Source: JBNJDW01 sp051745265
Lineage (GTDB): Bacteria; Pseudomonadota; Alphaproteobacteria; Micavibrionales; CSBR16-224
Assembly (NCBI GenBank): GCA_051745265.1
Contig: JBNJDW010000039.1
Span: 1-12,486, forward strand
Reading direction: 5' to 3'
Length of the DNA: 12,486 nt
A model generated the notes under the pieces. It was given only the letters and a program-made list of their open reading frames with translations, searched no databases and was not told the DNA's origin. Below are positions 1 to 6,197 of this stretch, in pieces. The first letter of the stretch is position 1; every line of letters begins with the position of its first letter. Made by a program: the position numbers and the translations under genes.

Positions 1-563
1 AAACCAAGTTCGGCGGCGATCTCTGCCGCCCGCGCTTCATGCGCGTGATAACGATAGCCATGCAAAAAGGCAATCGCACAGCTGTTAATACCAGCCGATC
101 GGGCACGTTCCAGATCAGCGCGCAGGGACTCTTCATCCAGCGGGGTGACAATATCACCATTGGCCGAGACCCGTTCAGTTGCCTCGATCACATCACTATA
201 AAGCATTTCGGGCAAATGAATCTGGCGTTCAAATAATTTGGGCCGGTTCTGATAGCCAATCCGCAGCTGATCTTTCAGACCGCGGGTAATGACCAGCACC
301 GTCGGATCACCCTTACGTTCCAGCAAAGCGTTGGTCCCGACCGTGGTGCCCATTTTAATCGCGTTTATTTTATCGGCTGGAATCGCGTCTTTCTGACCGC
401 AATCAAGAAAATGGCGGATACCGGCCAGGGCGGCATCCTCATATTGCTCAGGATTTTCAGAAAGCAGTTTATGGGTTTTGATCTCCCCCGCCGGCGTTCG
501 GGCGACAATATCGGTAAAGGTGCCGCCGCGGTCAATCCAGAATTCCCATTGCGCTGTCGTCAT
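1..563 (-). CDS. 5-oxoprolinase / hydantoinase A family, N-terminal part (partial)
   Basis: The visible 187 residues match the start of ATP-dependent 5-oxoprolinase/N-methylhydantoinase (HyuA N-terminal domain). This enzyme opens 5-oxo-L-proline to L-glutamate in the cytoplasm. Seen directly: an early IDRGGTFTDIVA motif (about residues 9-20), the ATPase-type phosphate loop typical of the family, then MGTTVGTNALLERKG (about 71-85) and an LRIGYQNRP stretch. Full-length bacterial members are either about 1200 residues (HyuA plus HyuB fused) or about 690 (HyuA alone); the window edge hides which this is. The start ATG at 561-563 lies one base after the stop of the SirB1-like gene, so translation is probably coupled to it. 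It could also be a hydantoinase/acetone carboxylase relative, since the N-terminal domain alone does not settle the substrate. Confidence 0.85.
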   Translation of the reverse strand, partial: MTTAQWEFWIDRGGTFTDIVARTPAGEIKTHKLLSENPEQYEDAALAGIRHFLDCGQKDAIPADKINAIKMGTTVGTNALLERKGDPTVLVITRGLKDQLRIGYQNRPKLFERQIHLPEMLYSDVIEATERVSANGDIVTPLDEESLRADLERARSAGINSCAIAFLHGYRYHAHEARAAEIAAELG

Positions 564-564
564 T

Positions 565-1431
565 TCAATTCATCGCCCGTTGAATTTCAAAAAGCAGTTG
601 TTCGGCATGCTGTTTTTCGCGCGGAGTCTGCGCCAGTTCACAATATTCCTGAACATCTTCCAGCGCACCTTTCATTTGTCCGGTTTTGGTTTTCAAAAGC
701 GCCGCATCAAACAATAACCGATATTCCGCCGGGGCAAACATCCGCATGGCTTCAACAACGATCAGCGCATCATTATAATGCCCGGCATCGATATAACGTC
801 TTTTCAGGTTATTCTGCAGACGCAGAACAACGGCATGATCACTCACCGGTTCGTAGAAATCATGCGATAATTCGGCCGTTTGCCCTGAAATGACTTTTAA
901 GATTTCCCGCATATCGGATGCATTCAGAATCTCCCCTTCGCGGAAGGGGTCAAGGATCATGGTCTCCCCCTCAAAAGACAGACGTACCAGAAAATGACCG
1001 GGGAAATTCAGGCCAACAAGATCCCAGCCCAGTTCACGCGCGGTCTGGATGTATAAAATACCCAAAGCCACCGGCAGCCCCTGCCGCCGGTCAACAACGG
1101 CAACCATATCGGCGCTTTCCGTCTCATCATATCGATCATTGTCGCCGGTATAGCTCATGTCATCATGTATCGCCTCGACAAGACAGACGCGGCGGAGGGC
1201 CAGAGAATCCTCAGCCCCCTCCTCCAATGCCTGCTCAAAACGGCTTTTGACCGTATCGATCAGCTGTTCTTCATGCTCCAGATATGGTTTAACGTCAAAT
1301 TCCTTATGAAACAGCCGCGCAAAGGCAAGAGCACAATGATAGACATTCAAATCACATGCCGAAGCGCTGCCGGAAACACTGCCCGCGCGTTTTAGAAAAT
1401 CAAGTGCCTGTTCGACGGTATCAAGCTGCAT
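565..1431 (-). CDS. SirB1 / transglutaminase-like family protein (Transglut_core2)
   Basis: This 288-residue cytoplasmic protein belongs to the SirB1 family (Transglut_core2). Seen directly: the signature RRQGLPVALGILY (about residues 115-127), the histidine in FPGHFLVR (143-150), and ILDPF (159-163). A helical, TPR-like C-terminal part follows (about 200-288), as in E. coli SirB1. The stretch where true transglutaminases carry the nucleophilic cysteine has none. This is usual in the family and argues against classical transglutaminase chemistry. The biochemical role of the family is not established. The start is supported by an AGGGG Shine-Dalgarno sequence (complement of 1438-1442) six bases upstream. 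The gene lies 25 bases after the BON lipoprotein gene and one base before the oxoprolinase gene, so the three are likely co-transcribed. Confidence 0.85.
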   Translation of the reverse strand: MQLDTVEQALDFLKRAGSVSGSASACDLNVYHCALAFARLFHKEFDVKPYLEHEEQLIDTVKSRFEQALEEGAEDSLALRRVCLVEAIHDDMSYTGDNDRYDETESADMVAVVDRRQGLPVALGILYIQTARELGWDLVGLNFPGHFLVRLSFEGETMILDPFREGEILNASDMREILKVISGQTAELSHDFYEPVSDHAVVLRLQNNLKRRYIDAGHYNDALIVVEAMRMFAPAEYRLLFDAALLKTKTGQMKGALEDVQEYCELAQTPREKQHAEQLLFEIQRAMN

Positions 1432-1456
1432 AATTCACCCCTGAGGTTGAAACCTG

Positions 1457-2083
1457 TTAATTCTGGCGCAGGCCGGTGGGTTCGGGAAGCGGCGGAGATC
1501 CGTCACCACGCACACGTACATAACTGACAACGCCCTCGACAAAGCGCTGGTTCCGGGCATGATCGATGACCCGCTGATGTTCGGCCTCATTCTGCGCGAC
1601 GCCCATCAGGTAAACTGTGGCATTCACTGTATCAATCGTATAATTGATCGACTGAACCTTTTTATCAAAAGTCAGCTTGGTTTTAAGACTGCCGGTAATC
1701 CAGCTGTCTTTGGCAAAACCGGTCACACCACCCGATTTTTCAACGCGAATTTCATTAATCACCTGACGCACACCATTGGCCTGCCAGGCCAGACGCACGG
1801 CATCAACGCGCATATCCGGATCCGGCACACGGCCCGTGATCAAAACCCGGCCTTCTTTAACGGTCATATCCAGATGACGATACATTTCCACATTATGCTT
1901 GAACCAACTGTCATGGATTTGAAACCGAATAGCCGTATCTGTCGCCGCCCCGCGGATACCGCCATCCTGCGCACTGGCAACCCCCAGTGTCGCACCGGCG
2001 CCCGCCGCCGCGCCCATAGGCGAACAGCCGGACAAAACAGCAAGCCCGCTGATAATTGTTAAAACGAATATAAATCTAGGCAT
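1457..2083 (-). CDS. BON-domain outer-membrane lipoprotein (DolP/YraP-like)
   Basis: This 208-residue predicted lipoprotein has a hydrophobic signal peptide ending in the lipobox LSGC (lipidated Cys20). A Gly/Ala-rich linker follows, then two BON domains (about residues 49-115 and 124-192), the same layout as E. coli DolP (YraP). BON domains bind phospholipid; in DolP they place the protein at the division site and support outer-membrane integrity. The repeated GRV/GVA...V.NEI or V.SYVRV pattern of each BON domain is visible. Residue +2 after the cysteine is Ser/Pro rather than Asp, which fits outer-membrane sorting. Position near yraN, rsmI and the lpoA-like gene matches the E. coli neighbourhood and supports DolP identity, though orthology is not proven. 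It has a good upstream promoter and an SD (GGAG, complement of 2094-2097). Confidence 0.85.
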   Translation of the reverse strand: MPRFIFVLTIISGLAVLSGCSPMGAAAGAGATLGVASAQDGGIRGAATDTAIRFQIHDSWFKHNVEMYRHLDMTVKEGRVLITGRVPDPDMRVDAVRLAWQANGVRQVINEIRVEKSGGVTGFAKDSWITGSLKTKLTFDKKVQSINYTIDTVNATVYLMGVAQNEAEHQRVIDHARNQRFVEGVVSYVRVRGDGSPPLPEPTGLRQN

Positions 2084-2134
2084 TCTTTAATAACTCCAAA
2101 GGCAGTAAGTGGAACGGCTATTCCCTGATAAAAG

Positions 2135-2164
2135 ATTATAGGCGTGATGGGGGGATGGTTTCAA
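2135..2164 (-). promoter_or_regulatory. Sigma-70-type promoter for the BON lipoprotein gene
   Basis: On the minus strand a TTGAAA -35 box (complement of 2159-2164, 5 of 6 consensus) is separated by 18 bases from a perfect TATAAT -10 box (complement of 2135-2140). Transcription would start near 2128, giving a 5' leader of about 45 bases that contains a GGAG ribosome binding site. It sits in the 106-base gap after yraN, which suggests the lipoprotein, SirB1-like and oxoprolinase genes can be transcribed separately from rsmI-yraN. E. coli dolP is a sigma-E target, whereas this site looks like a housekeeping promoter. Confidence 0.6.
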
Positions 2165-2189
2165 TGTTATTCGGCGCAGAAAATATGTT

Positions 2190-2567
2190 TCAGGCCTGCC
2201 ACATATTTTCAAAATGCACCGGAAACTTCCCGGGCGCGACGCTGATAACATCAAAACGCATATCGTAATTTTGAAAATCCGGGTATTCGGATAAAAAATA
2301 ACTGGCCGTATCATAAATACGTTTTTGTGATCGGGGCGACACAGCTTCAAGCGCTGTACGCTGATCGCGGCGGGCTTTGACCTCGACAAAAGCAATCAGT
2401 TTGCCGTGACGGGCAATGATATCTATTTCCCCGTAACGGGTTTTATAACGGCACTGTAATATTTTATAGCCTTTTAAACGCAGCAAAAGCGCGGCGGCTT
2501 TCTCGGCAATCAGGCCTTTTTTATAGGATGTTTTTGTATCAGAAGCTGACATCGCTGCGTCCGGCAT
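2190..2567 (-). CDS. yraN: YraN / UPF0102 family endonuclease-like protein
   Basis: This is a 125-residue protein of the UPF0102 (YraN) family, typical in length. Seen directly: KGLIAEKAAALLLRLKGY near the start (residues 17-34), then RYGEIDIIARHGKLIAFVEVKAR (45-67 region). That second stretch carries the PD-(D/E)xK nuclease-fold residues Asp49, Glu62 and Lys64, related to Holliday junction resolvases. No firm cellular role is established for the family. The gene overlaps the 3' end of rsmI by 29 bases, so the two are translationally coupled. A second in-frame ATG (complement of 2550-2552) has a GGA a few bases upstream and may be the real start, giving 120 residues; the overlap remains either way. 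Close linkage of yraN to rsmI and lpoA is widespread in proteobacteria. Confidence 0.9.
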   Translation of the reverse strand: MPDAAMSASDTKTSYKKGLIAEKAAALLLRLKGYKILQCRYKTRYGEIDIIARHGKLIAFVEVKARRDQRTALEAVSPRSQKRIYDTASYFLSEYPDFQNYDMRFDVISVAPGKFPVHFENMWQA

Positions 2568-3495
2568 GGTTTAGCGCCAATGCCCGCGCATAGAGCCTGC
2601 GCTTTTGAACGCCGGTTTCTTCCGCGACATGGGCGGCGGCGTCACGTACAGACATACCCAGCTCTGCCAGCGCATGGCCGAGCAGATCATCCAGTTCTTC
2701 CATCGAATAATTTAAATCCGGCCTTTTATCAGAAGGGCCCAGCAGAACAACGATTTCACCCTTGTATTTGTCTTCTTCTAGATGGTGGAGAATATCCTCG
2801 ATACTCTCATGAATGAATTCTTCAAATTTCTTGGTCAGTTCACGGGCAATCACGACTTCGCGGTTACCCATTATAGAATACACATCTTCCAAAAACGGTT
2901 TCAGCCGCCGCGCAGATTCATAAAAAACCAGCGTCGCATCACTTTGGGCCAATTGAGACAATTTAGCCTGACGGGCGGCTTTCTTGGGCGGCAGAAAGCC
3001 GGCAAATAAAAATTGATCGGTCGGCAGCGCTGAACCAACCAGCGCACTGAGCACGGCCGAGGCCCCCGGAATAGGAAAAACCTTATAGCCGGCCTCATGG
3101 ACATCACGGACCAATTTATAGCCGGGGTCTGAAATGGCCGGCGTTCCGGCATCACTGACCAGCGCAACGGCCTGATCTTCGGCCAGGGCCTTTAGAATCT
3201 TTGGCCGCTGTTGTTCGCCATTATGATCATGATAAGCCATCATTTTGGGTTTCAGGCTGTAGGCCGAAAGCAGTTTTTGCGTCACCCGTTTATCTTCGCT
3301 GAGCACCAGATCACAGCTGCCAAGAACATCCAGCGCCCGCAGGGTAATATCGCGCAGATTACCAATGGGGGTCGACACAATATACAGCCCCGGTTCCAGC
3401 GTTTGTGATGCCAGAATTTCAGGATCGGCCTTCTCCATTTTTTTATCTAAAGAAGAAGTATTGGTTTTTTTTGCTTTGGAAGGTACTTTGTTCAT
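2539..3495 (-). CDS. rsmI: 16S rRNA (cytidine1402-2'-O)-methyltransferase RsmI
   Basis: RsmI uses S-adenosylmethionine to 2'-O-methylate C1402 of 16S rRNA in the ribosomal P site. The 318-residue protein shows the tetrapyrrole-methylase fold motifs in order: LYIVSTPIGNLRDIT (37-51), SEDKR (66-70), LVSDAGTPAISDPG (112-125), and PIPGASAVLSAL (141-152). FLPPKK (167-172), FYESARRL (191-198) and KGEIVVLLG (245-253) follow. The C-terminal 60 residues look like the usual RsmI accessory helical domain. About 30 lysine/serine-rich residues precede the conserved core, more than in E. coli RsmI. An alternative Met20 start lacks a Shine-Dalgarno sequence, and so does the first ATG. The gene is divergent from the lpoA-like gene and heads the minus-strand cluster with yraN. 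Confidence 0.95.
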   Translation of the reverse strand: MNKVPSKAKKTNTSSLDKKMEKADPEILASQTLEPGLYIVSTPIGNLRDITLRALDVLGSCDLVLSEDKRVTQKLLSAYSLKPKMMAYHDHNGEQQRPKILKALAEDQAVALVSDAGTPAISDPGYKLVRDVHEAGYKVFPIPGASAVLSALVGSALPTDQFLFAGFLPPKKAARQAKLSQLAQSDATLVFYESARRLKPFLEDVYSIMGNREVVIARELTKKFEEFIHESIEDILHHLEEDKYKGEIVVLLGPSDKRPDLNYSMEELDDLLGHALAELGMSVRDAAAHVAEETGVQKRRLYARALALNHAGRSDVSF

Positions 3496-3505
3496 TGTTT
3501 AAGTG

Positions 3506-3533
3506 TATATAGTCTTGATATAAATTAAAACAA
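3506..3533 (-). promoter_or_regulatory. Possible promoter for rsmI (short or absent leader)
   Basis: The minus strand shows TTGTTT (complement of 3528-3533), a 16-base spacer, then TATATA (complement of 3506-3511). Transcription would begin only a few bases before the rsmI ATG at 3495, which fits the absence of a Shine-Dalgarno sequence there. Both boxes are imperfect, and the region is AT-rich enough to produce such matches by chance. The 84-base gap must also hold the lpoA-like gene's promoter, for which TAAAAT (3546-3551) is a weak -10 candidate without a clear -35 box. Confidence 0.3.
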
Positions 3534-3579
3534 AGAAATGGTCCGTAAAATTATACAACGTGACAGGATAAGATTTAAA

Positions 3580-4986
3580 ATGAAAAAAATGTCGATACAG
3601 CTTGTTTGTCTGCTCAGTGTTTTCCTTTTTGCCGCCTGTACCGGGCCGCGTGAGGATTATCACTCCCCCTGGGATTTTGCCCAGCCGTCTGAAAGCCGCT
3701 CTCAGGCTACAGATAATGGCGCTGTCACGTCGCTGGAACCGCAAATTGACTGGCGCGATCATGGCAATATCCGCCACGATCTGGAACGCCGCAAACCCCG
3801 CGATGCCCGTAAATCTTTGGAAGTCATCGATGTTGAGGTTGAAAATCAACAGCCCACCCGCGCCAGATCCAAAACACAAAGCCCGGTCGCGGCAGCGCCC
3901 GCCAAAGCCGCCAGAGTGAAAGTTGCGCTTTTGGTGCCGATGTCGGGCAAACACAAAGAATTGGGCAACGCCCTGTTAAATGCAGCACAGCTGGCATTGT
4001 TTGATGTCGGCAGTGAGAATTTTGAGCTCATGCCCCGCGATACCAAAGGCACATCAAATGGCGCGCAAACCGCCATCCGCTCAGCCCTGGACGATGGCGC
4101 TGATCTGGTGCTGGGGCCCTTGCTGAGCGATTCCGTCAAATCGATTAAACCGGTTGCCCGCTCTGCCGGTGTGCCCGTGGTTTCCTTCTCAACAGACTGG
4201 AATGTTGCTGATCGGGATACTTATATCATGGGCTTTCTGCCTTTTGCCCAAGTGGCGCGAATCAGCAACTACGCCGTTTCACGCGGCCATGGCAATGTCG
4301 CGCTTTTGGGACCGCAAGGGGATTATACCCGCATGGTCGACCATATGCTGACCAACAGCCTGCGCAACAACGGTGGGCGACTGATCAAGAAAGAAATCTA
4401 TCCGGCGCCGATCACGGATCTAAGCCAGCTTATGGCCGAATTTACCGAACATGAGCGCCGCGAAGCAACAGAATATGAAGAGAATGACCTGCCCTATAAT
4501 GCCATTATGATTCCGGTTGGCGGTCAGACCGTTAAAACGGTATCGACCTTTTTAGGTCATTACCGCGTTGACGAACAGCAGGTCCGCCTGCTGGGCACAG
4601 GTTTGTGGGATGATCCCAGCCTGACCAAAGAGCCGATGCTGGCCGGTGCCTGGTTTGCCGCGCCCGATCCCAGCCTGCGCCGGGATTTTGAACGCAGTTA
4701 CCGTGAAACCTATGGCGAAAGACCGCCGCGTCTGGCCAGCCTTGCCTATGACGGCACGGCGCTTGCGGCAATTCTGGCCCAGAATGCCGATGGTCTGTCC
4801 GCAAAGCAGGTTTATGACCGCTCCCGCCTGACATCCTCACGCGGCTTTGCCGGTATTGATGGTGTCTTCCGTTTCCGTCCTGACGGTTTGATTGAACGCG
4901 GCCTTGCTGTAATTGAAATTCGCAAGGATGGGCCGGTCGTCATCGACCCCGCACCACGGGCCTTTTTATCCTCAAAGCGGAGCTGA
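3580..4986 (+). CDS. LpoA/LppC-like lipoprotein, penicillin-binding protein activator
   Basis: This 468-residue predicted lipoprotein begins with a positively charged, hydrophobic signal peptide ending in the lipobox LFAAC (lipidated Cys20). A disordered, Pro/Gln/Arg-rich linker follows (about 21-110). A type I periplasmic-binding-protein fold starts at VKVALLVPMSGKHKELG (about 113-129) and runs to near residue 455. In E. coli LpoA an equivalent domain in the outer membrane activates the peptidoglycan synthase PBP1A. Alphaproteobacterial members usually lack LpoA's N-terminal TPR domain, and none is visible here. The ATG at 3580 is preferred because it begins the signal peptide directly and has AGGAT about a dozen bases upstream; the in-frame ATG at 3538 would bury the signal peptide. 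Divergence from rsmI is the classic arrangement. A direct role with PBP1A is inferred from the family. Confidence 0.85.
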   Translation: MKKMSIQLVCLLSVFLFAACTGPREDYHSPWDFAQPSESRSQATDNGAVTSLEPQIDWRDHGNIRHDLERRKPRDARKSLEVIDVEVENQQPTRARSKTQSPVAAAPAKAARVKVALLVPMSGKHKELGNALLNAAQLALFDVGSENFELMPRDTKGTSNGAQTAIRSALDDGADLVLGPLLSDSVKSIKPVARSAGVPVVSFSTDWNVADRDTYIMGFLPFAQVARISNYAVSRGHGNVALLGPQGDYTRMVDHMLTNSLRNNGGRLIKKEIYPAPITDLSQLMAEFTEHERREATEYEENDLPYNAIMIPVGGQTVKTVSTFLGHYRVDEQQVRLLGTGLWDDPSLTKEPMLAGAWFAAPDPSLRRDFERSYRETYGERPPRLASLAYDGTALAAILAQNADGLSAKQVYDRSRLTSSRGFAGIDGVFRFRPDGLIERGLAVIEIRKDGPVVIDPAPRAFLSSKRS

Positions 4987-5027
4987 ACGTAAAGCAGCGC
5001 TTTTTTGACATCGCCTATATTCAATAC

Positions 5028-5060
5028 AAAAAAACGCGGGGCTAAAAACCCCGCGTTTTT
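5028..5060. terminator. Bidirectional intrinsic terminator
   Basis: A perfect 8-bp GC-rich stem, ACGCGGGG (5034-5041) with CCCCGCGT (5049-5056), encloses a 7-base loop. It is flanked by an A-run (5028-5034) and a T-run (5056-5060), so each strand has a stem followed by a T tract. It can end the lpoA-like transcript on the plus strand and the RimK-like transcript on the minus strand, which converge here. Confidence 0.92.
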
Positions 5061-5079
5061 GATTTCATGTTCATTAGAT

Positions 5080-6045
5080 TTATGAACCGCTGAACATCAT
5101 GCCTTGTGATCTTGCCGGAAAGGGCAGGACATCATTGGACTGCATGGATGCGACACGGTTGGTAATCGACATCAGAATTTCATCGGCAATGCTGATATTG
5201 CAGCAGGTCTCAAGACCGCGGAAATCCGGTGCGCCATTGGCTTCACAAATCTGGTAACCGTCACGGTCAAACAGAATGTCAATACCGGCAATATCCAGAT
5301 TAAGCGCCCGGGCACTTTCAATGGCCAGCTGCTCGATCTCCGGCGTTAATTCGAAGGCTTCAGCCGACCCGCCGCGGGAGTAATTGGCCTTAAAGCTGCC
5401 ATCATGCGATTTACGCTGCATGGCAGCAACCGCACGGCCATCAATAACAAAGACCCGAAGATCCCGGCCAAAGCTGGCGGCAATAAATTCCTGAAAGATA
5501 ATATGCAGATTCGGGCTGGTTTCATTGACCAATTGCATCAAATCATCAAATTTTTCCCGTGTATCACACAGGAAAACGCCACTGCCATGTGTACCGACCA
5601 GGGTTTTCACGACAACCGGAAAACCGATTGTGCGCTCAACCATATCCATATCAATAGGAAATTTGGCCAGCATGGTATTAGGCACCGGCAGATTGAATTC
5701 CGCCATCATCTGCTGTGAATGCATTTTGTCTTTTACAGCTTCCATGGCTTCTGAACCGTTAAAGCACGGCACGCCAAGGCGCTCCAGATGGCGAATAACC
5801 GCCAAGGTAAAATATGTCACATCCGCGGAAATCCGGGTCATAACAAAATCTGGAAGTTGGACAACATGACTGTCAATCATCACACTGTCACGGTCATCAC
5901 GGGTCACAATCAAATCGAATTGCTCAGGGCGATACACAGAAACATTTATACCTTGCCGTCTTCCGGCTTCGATAAAGCGGCGAACTTCGTAAGCACCAGC
6001 CTGGTGGGATTCAAAGTCTCCGTCAAAAAGTATCCAGCATTCCAT
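5080..6045 (-). CDS. RimK-like ATP-grasp ligase (alpha-L-glutamate ligase family)
   Basis: This 321-residue cytoplasmic ATP-grasp enzyme resembles RimK/LysX. Such enzymes activate a carboxylate with ATP and join it to an amine; E. coli RimK adds glutamates to the C-terminus of ribosomal protein S6. Seen directly: an N-terminal pre-ATP-grasp domain (1-105), KDKMHSQQMMAE (106-116), FPVVVKTLVGTHGSGVFL (142-159, ATP-binding lysine and glycine-rich loop), and FGRDLRVFVI (192-201). These are followed by NYSRGGSAE (221-229), AGIDIL (253-258) and the metal-binding ICEANGAPDFRGLE (266-279). All core residues are present, so it should be active. The substrate cannot be read from sequence: S6, a small peptide or another amine are possible. 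It lacks the usual RimK partner genes and instead faces a GshB-like ligase. An AGG (complement of 6053-6055) upstream of the ATG supports the start. Confidence 0.85.
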   Translation of the reverse strand: MECWILFDGDFESHQAGAYEVRRFIEAGRRQGINVSVYRPEQFDLIVTRDDRDSVMIDSHVVQLPDFVMTRISADVTYFTLAVIRHLERLGVPCFNGSEAMEAVKDKMHSQQMMAEFNLPVPNTMLAKFPIDMDMVERTIGFPVVVKTLVGTHGSGVFLCDTREKFDDLMQLVNETSPNLHIIFQEFIAASFGRDLRVFVIDGRAVAAMQRKSHDGSFKANYSRGGSAEAFELTPEIEQLAIESARALNLDIAGIDILFDRDGYQICEANGAPDFRGLETCCNISIADEILMSITNRVASMQSNDVLPFPARSQGMMFSGS

Positions 6046-6076
6046 AAAAGAACCTATATGTTGTTACGACAAACGC

Positions 6077-6105
6077 ATCTTACCACAAAATCGCCACAAT
6101 TTCAC
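6077..6105 (-). promoter_or_regulatory. Possible promoter for the RimK-like gene
   Basis: The minus strand carries GTGAAA (complement of 6100-6105) and TAAGAT (complement of 6077-6082) with a 17-base spacer; each box matches the sigma-70 consensus at 4 of 6 positions. The start would lie near 6070, about 25 bases before the ATG. The rest of the 152-base divergent gap must also serve the GshB-like gene. TAGAAT (6151-6156) is a plausible plus-strand -10 box there, but no convincing -35 box was found. Confidence 0.28.
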
Positions 6106-6197
6106 TTTAATTTCGGTTTTTCGTTTAAGAGTTCTTTGTTATCAGATATATAGAATAGATAAACAAAACTCTTTTTTACATAAAAAGGCACGAATCA

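Noticed and set aside
2087..2395. Open frame of about 100 codons on the minus strand overlapping yraN
   Set aside because: It is an out-of-frame shadow of yraN with no family resemblance, and it runs across the promoter of the BON lipoprotein gene.
3538..3579. Upstream in-frame start for the lpoA-like gene
   Set aside because: It would place 14 charged residues before the signal peptide; the ATG at 3580 gives a normal lipoprotein signal sequence.
4991..5006. Small hairpin AAAGC-AGC-GCTTT followed by T residues after the lpoA-like gene
   Set aside because: The stem is only five pairs, mostly A-T; the strong terminator at 5028-5060 explains the ending better.
6061..6072. TTGT-TACG-ACAA half-palindrome near the RimK-like gene start
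   Set aside because: Only four pairs per arm in AT-rich sequence; too short to call an operator.
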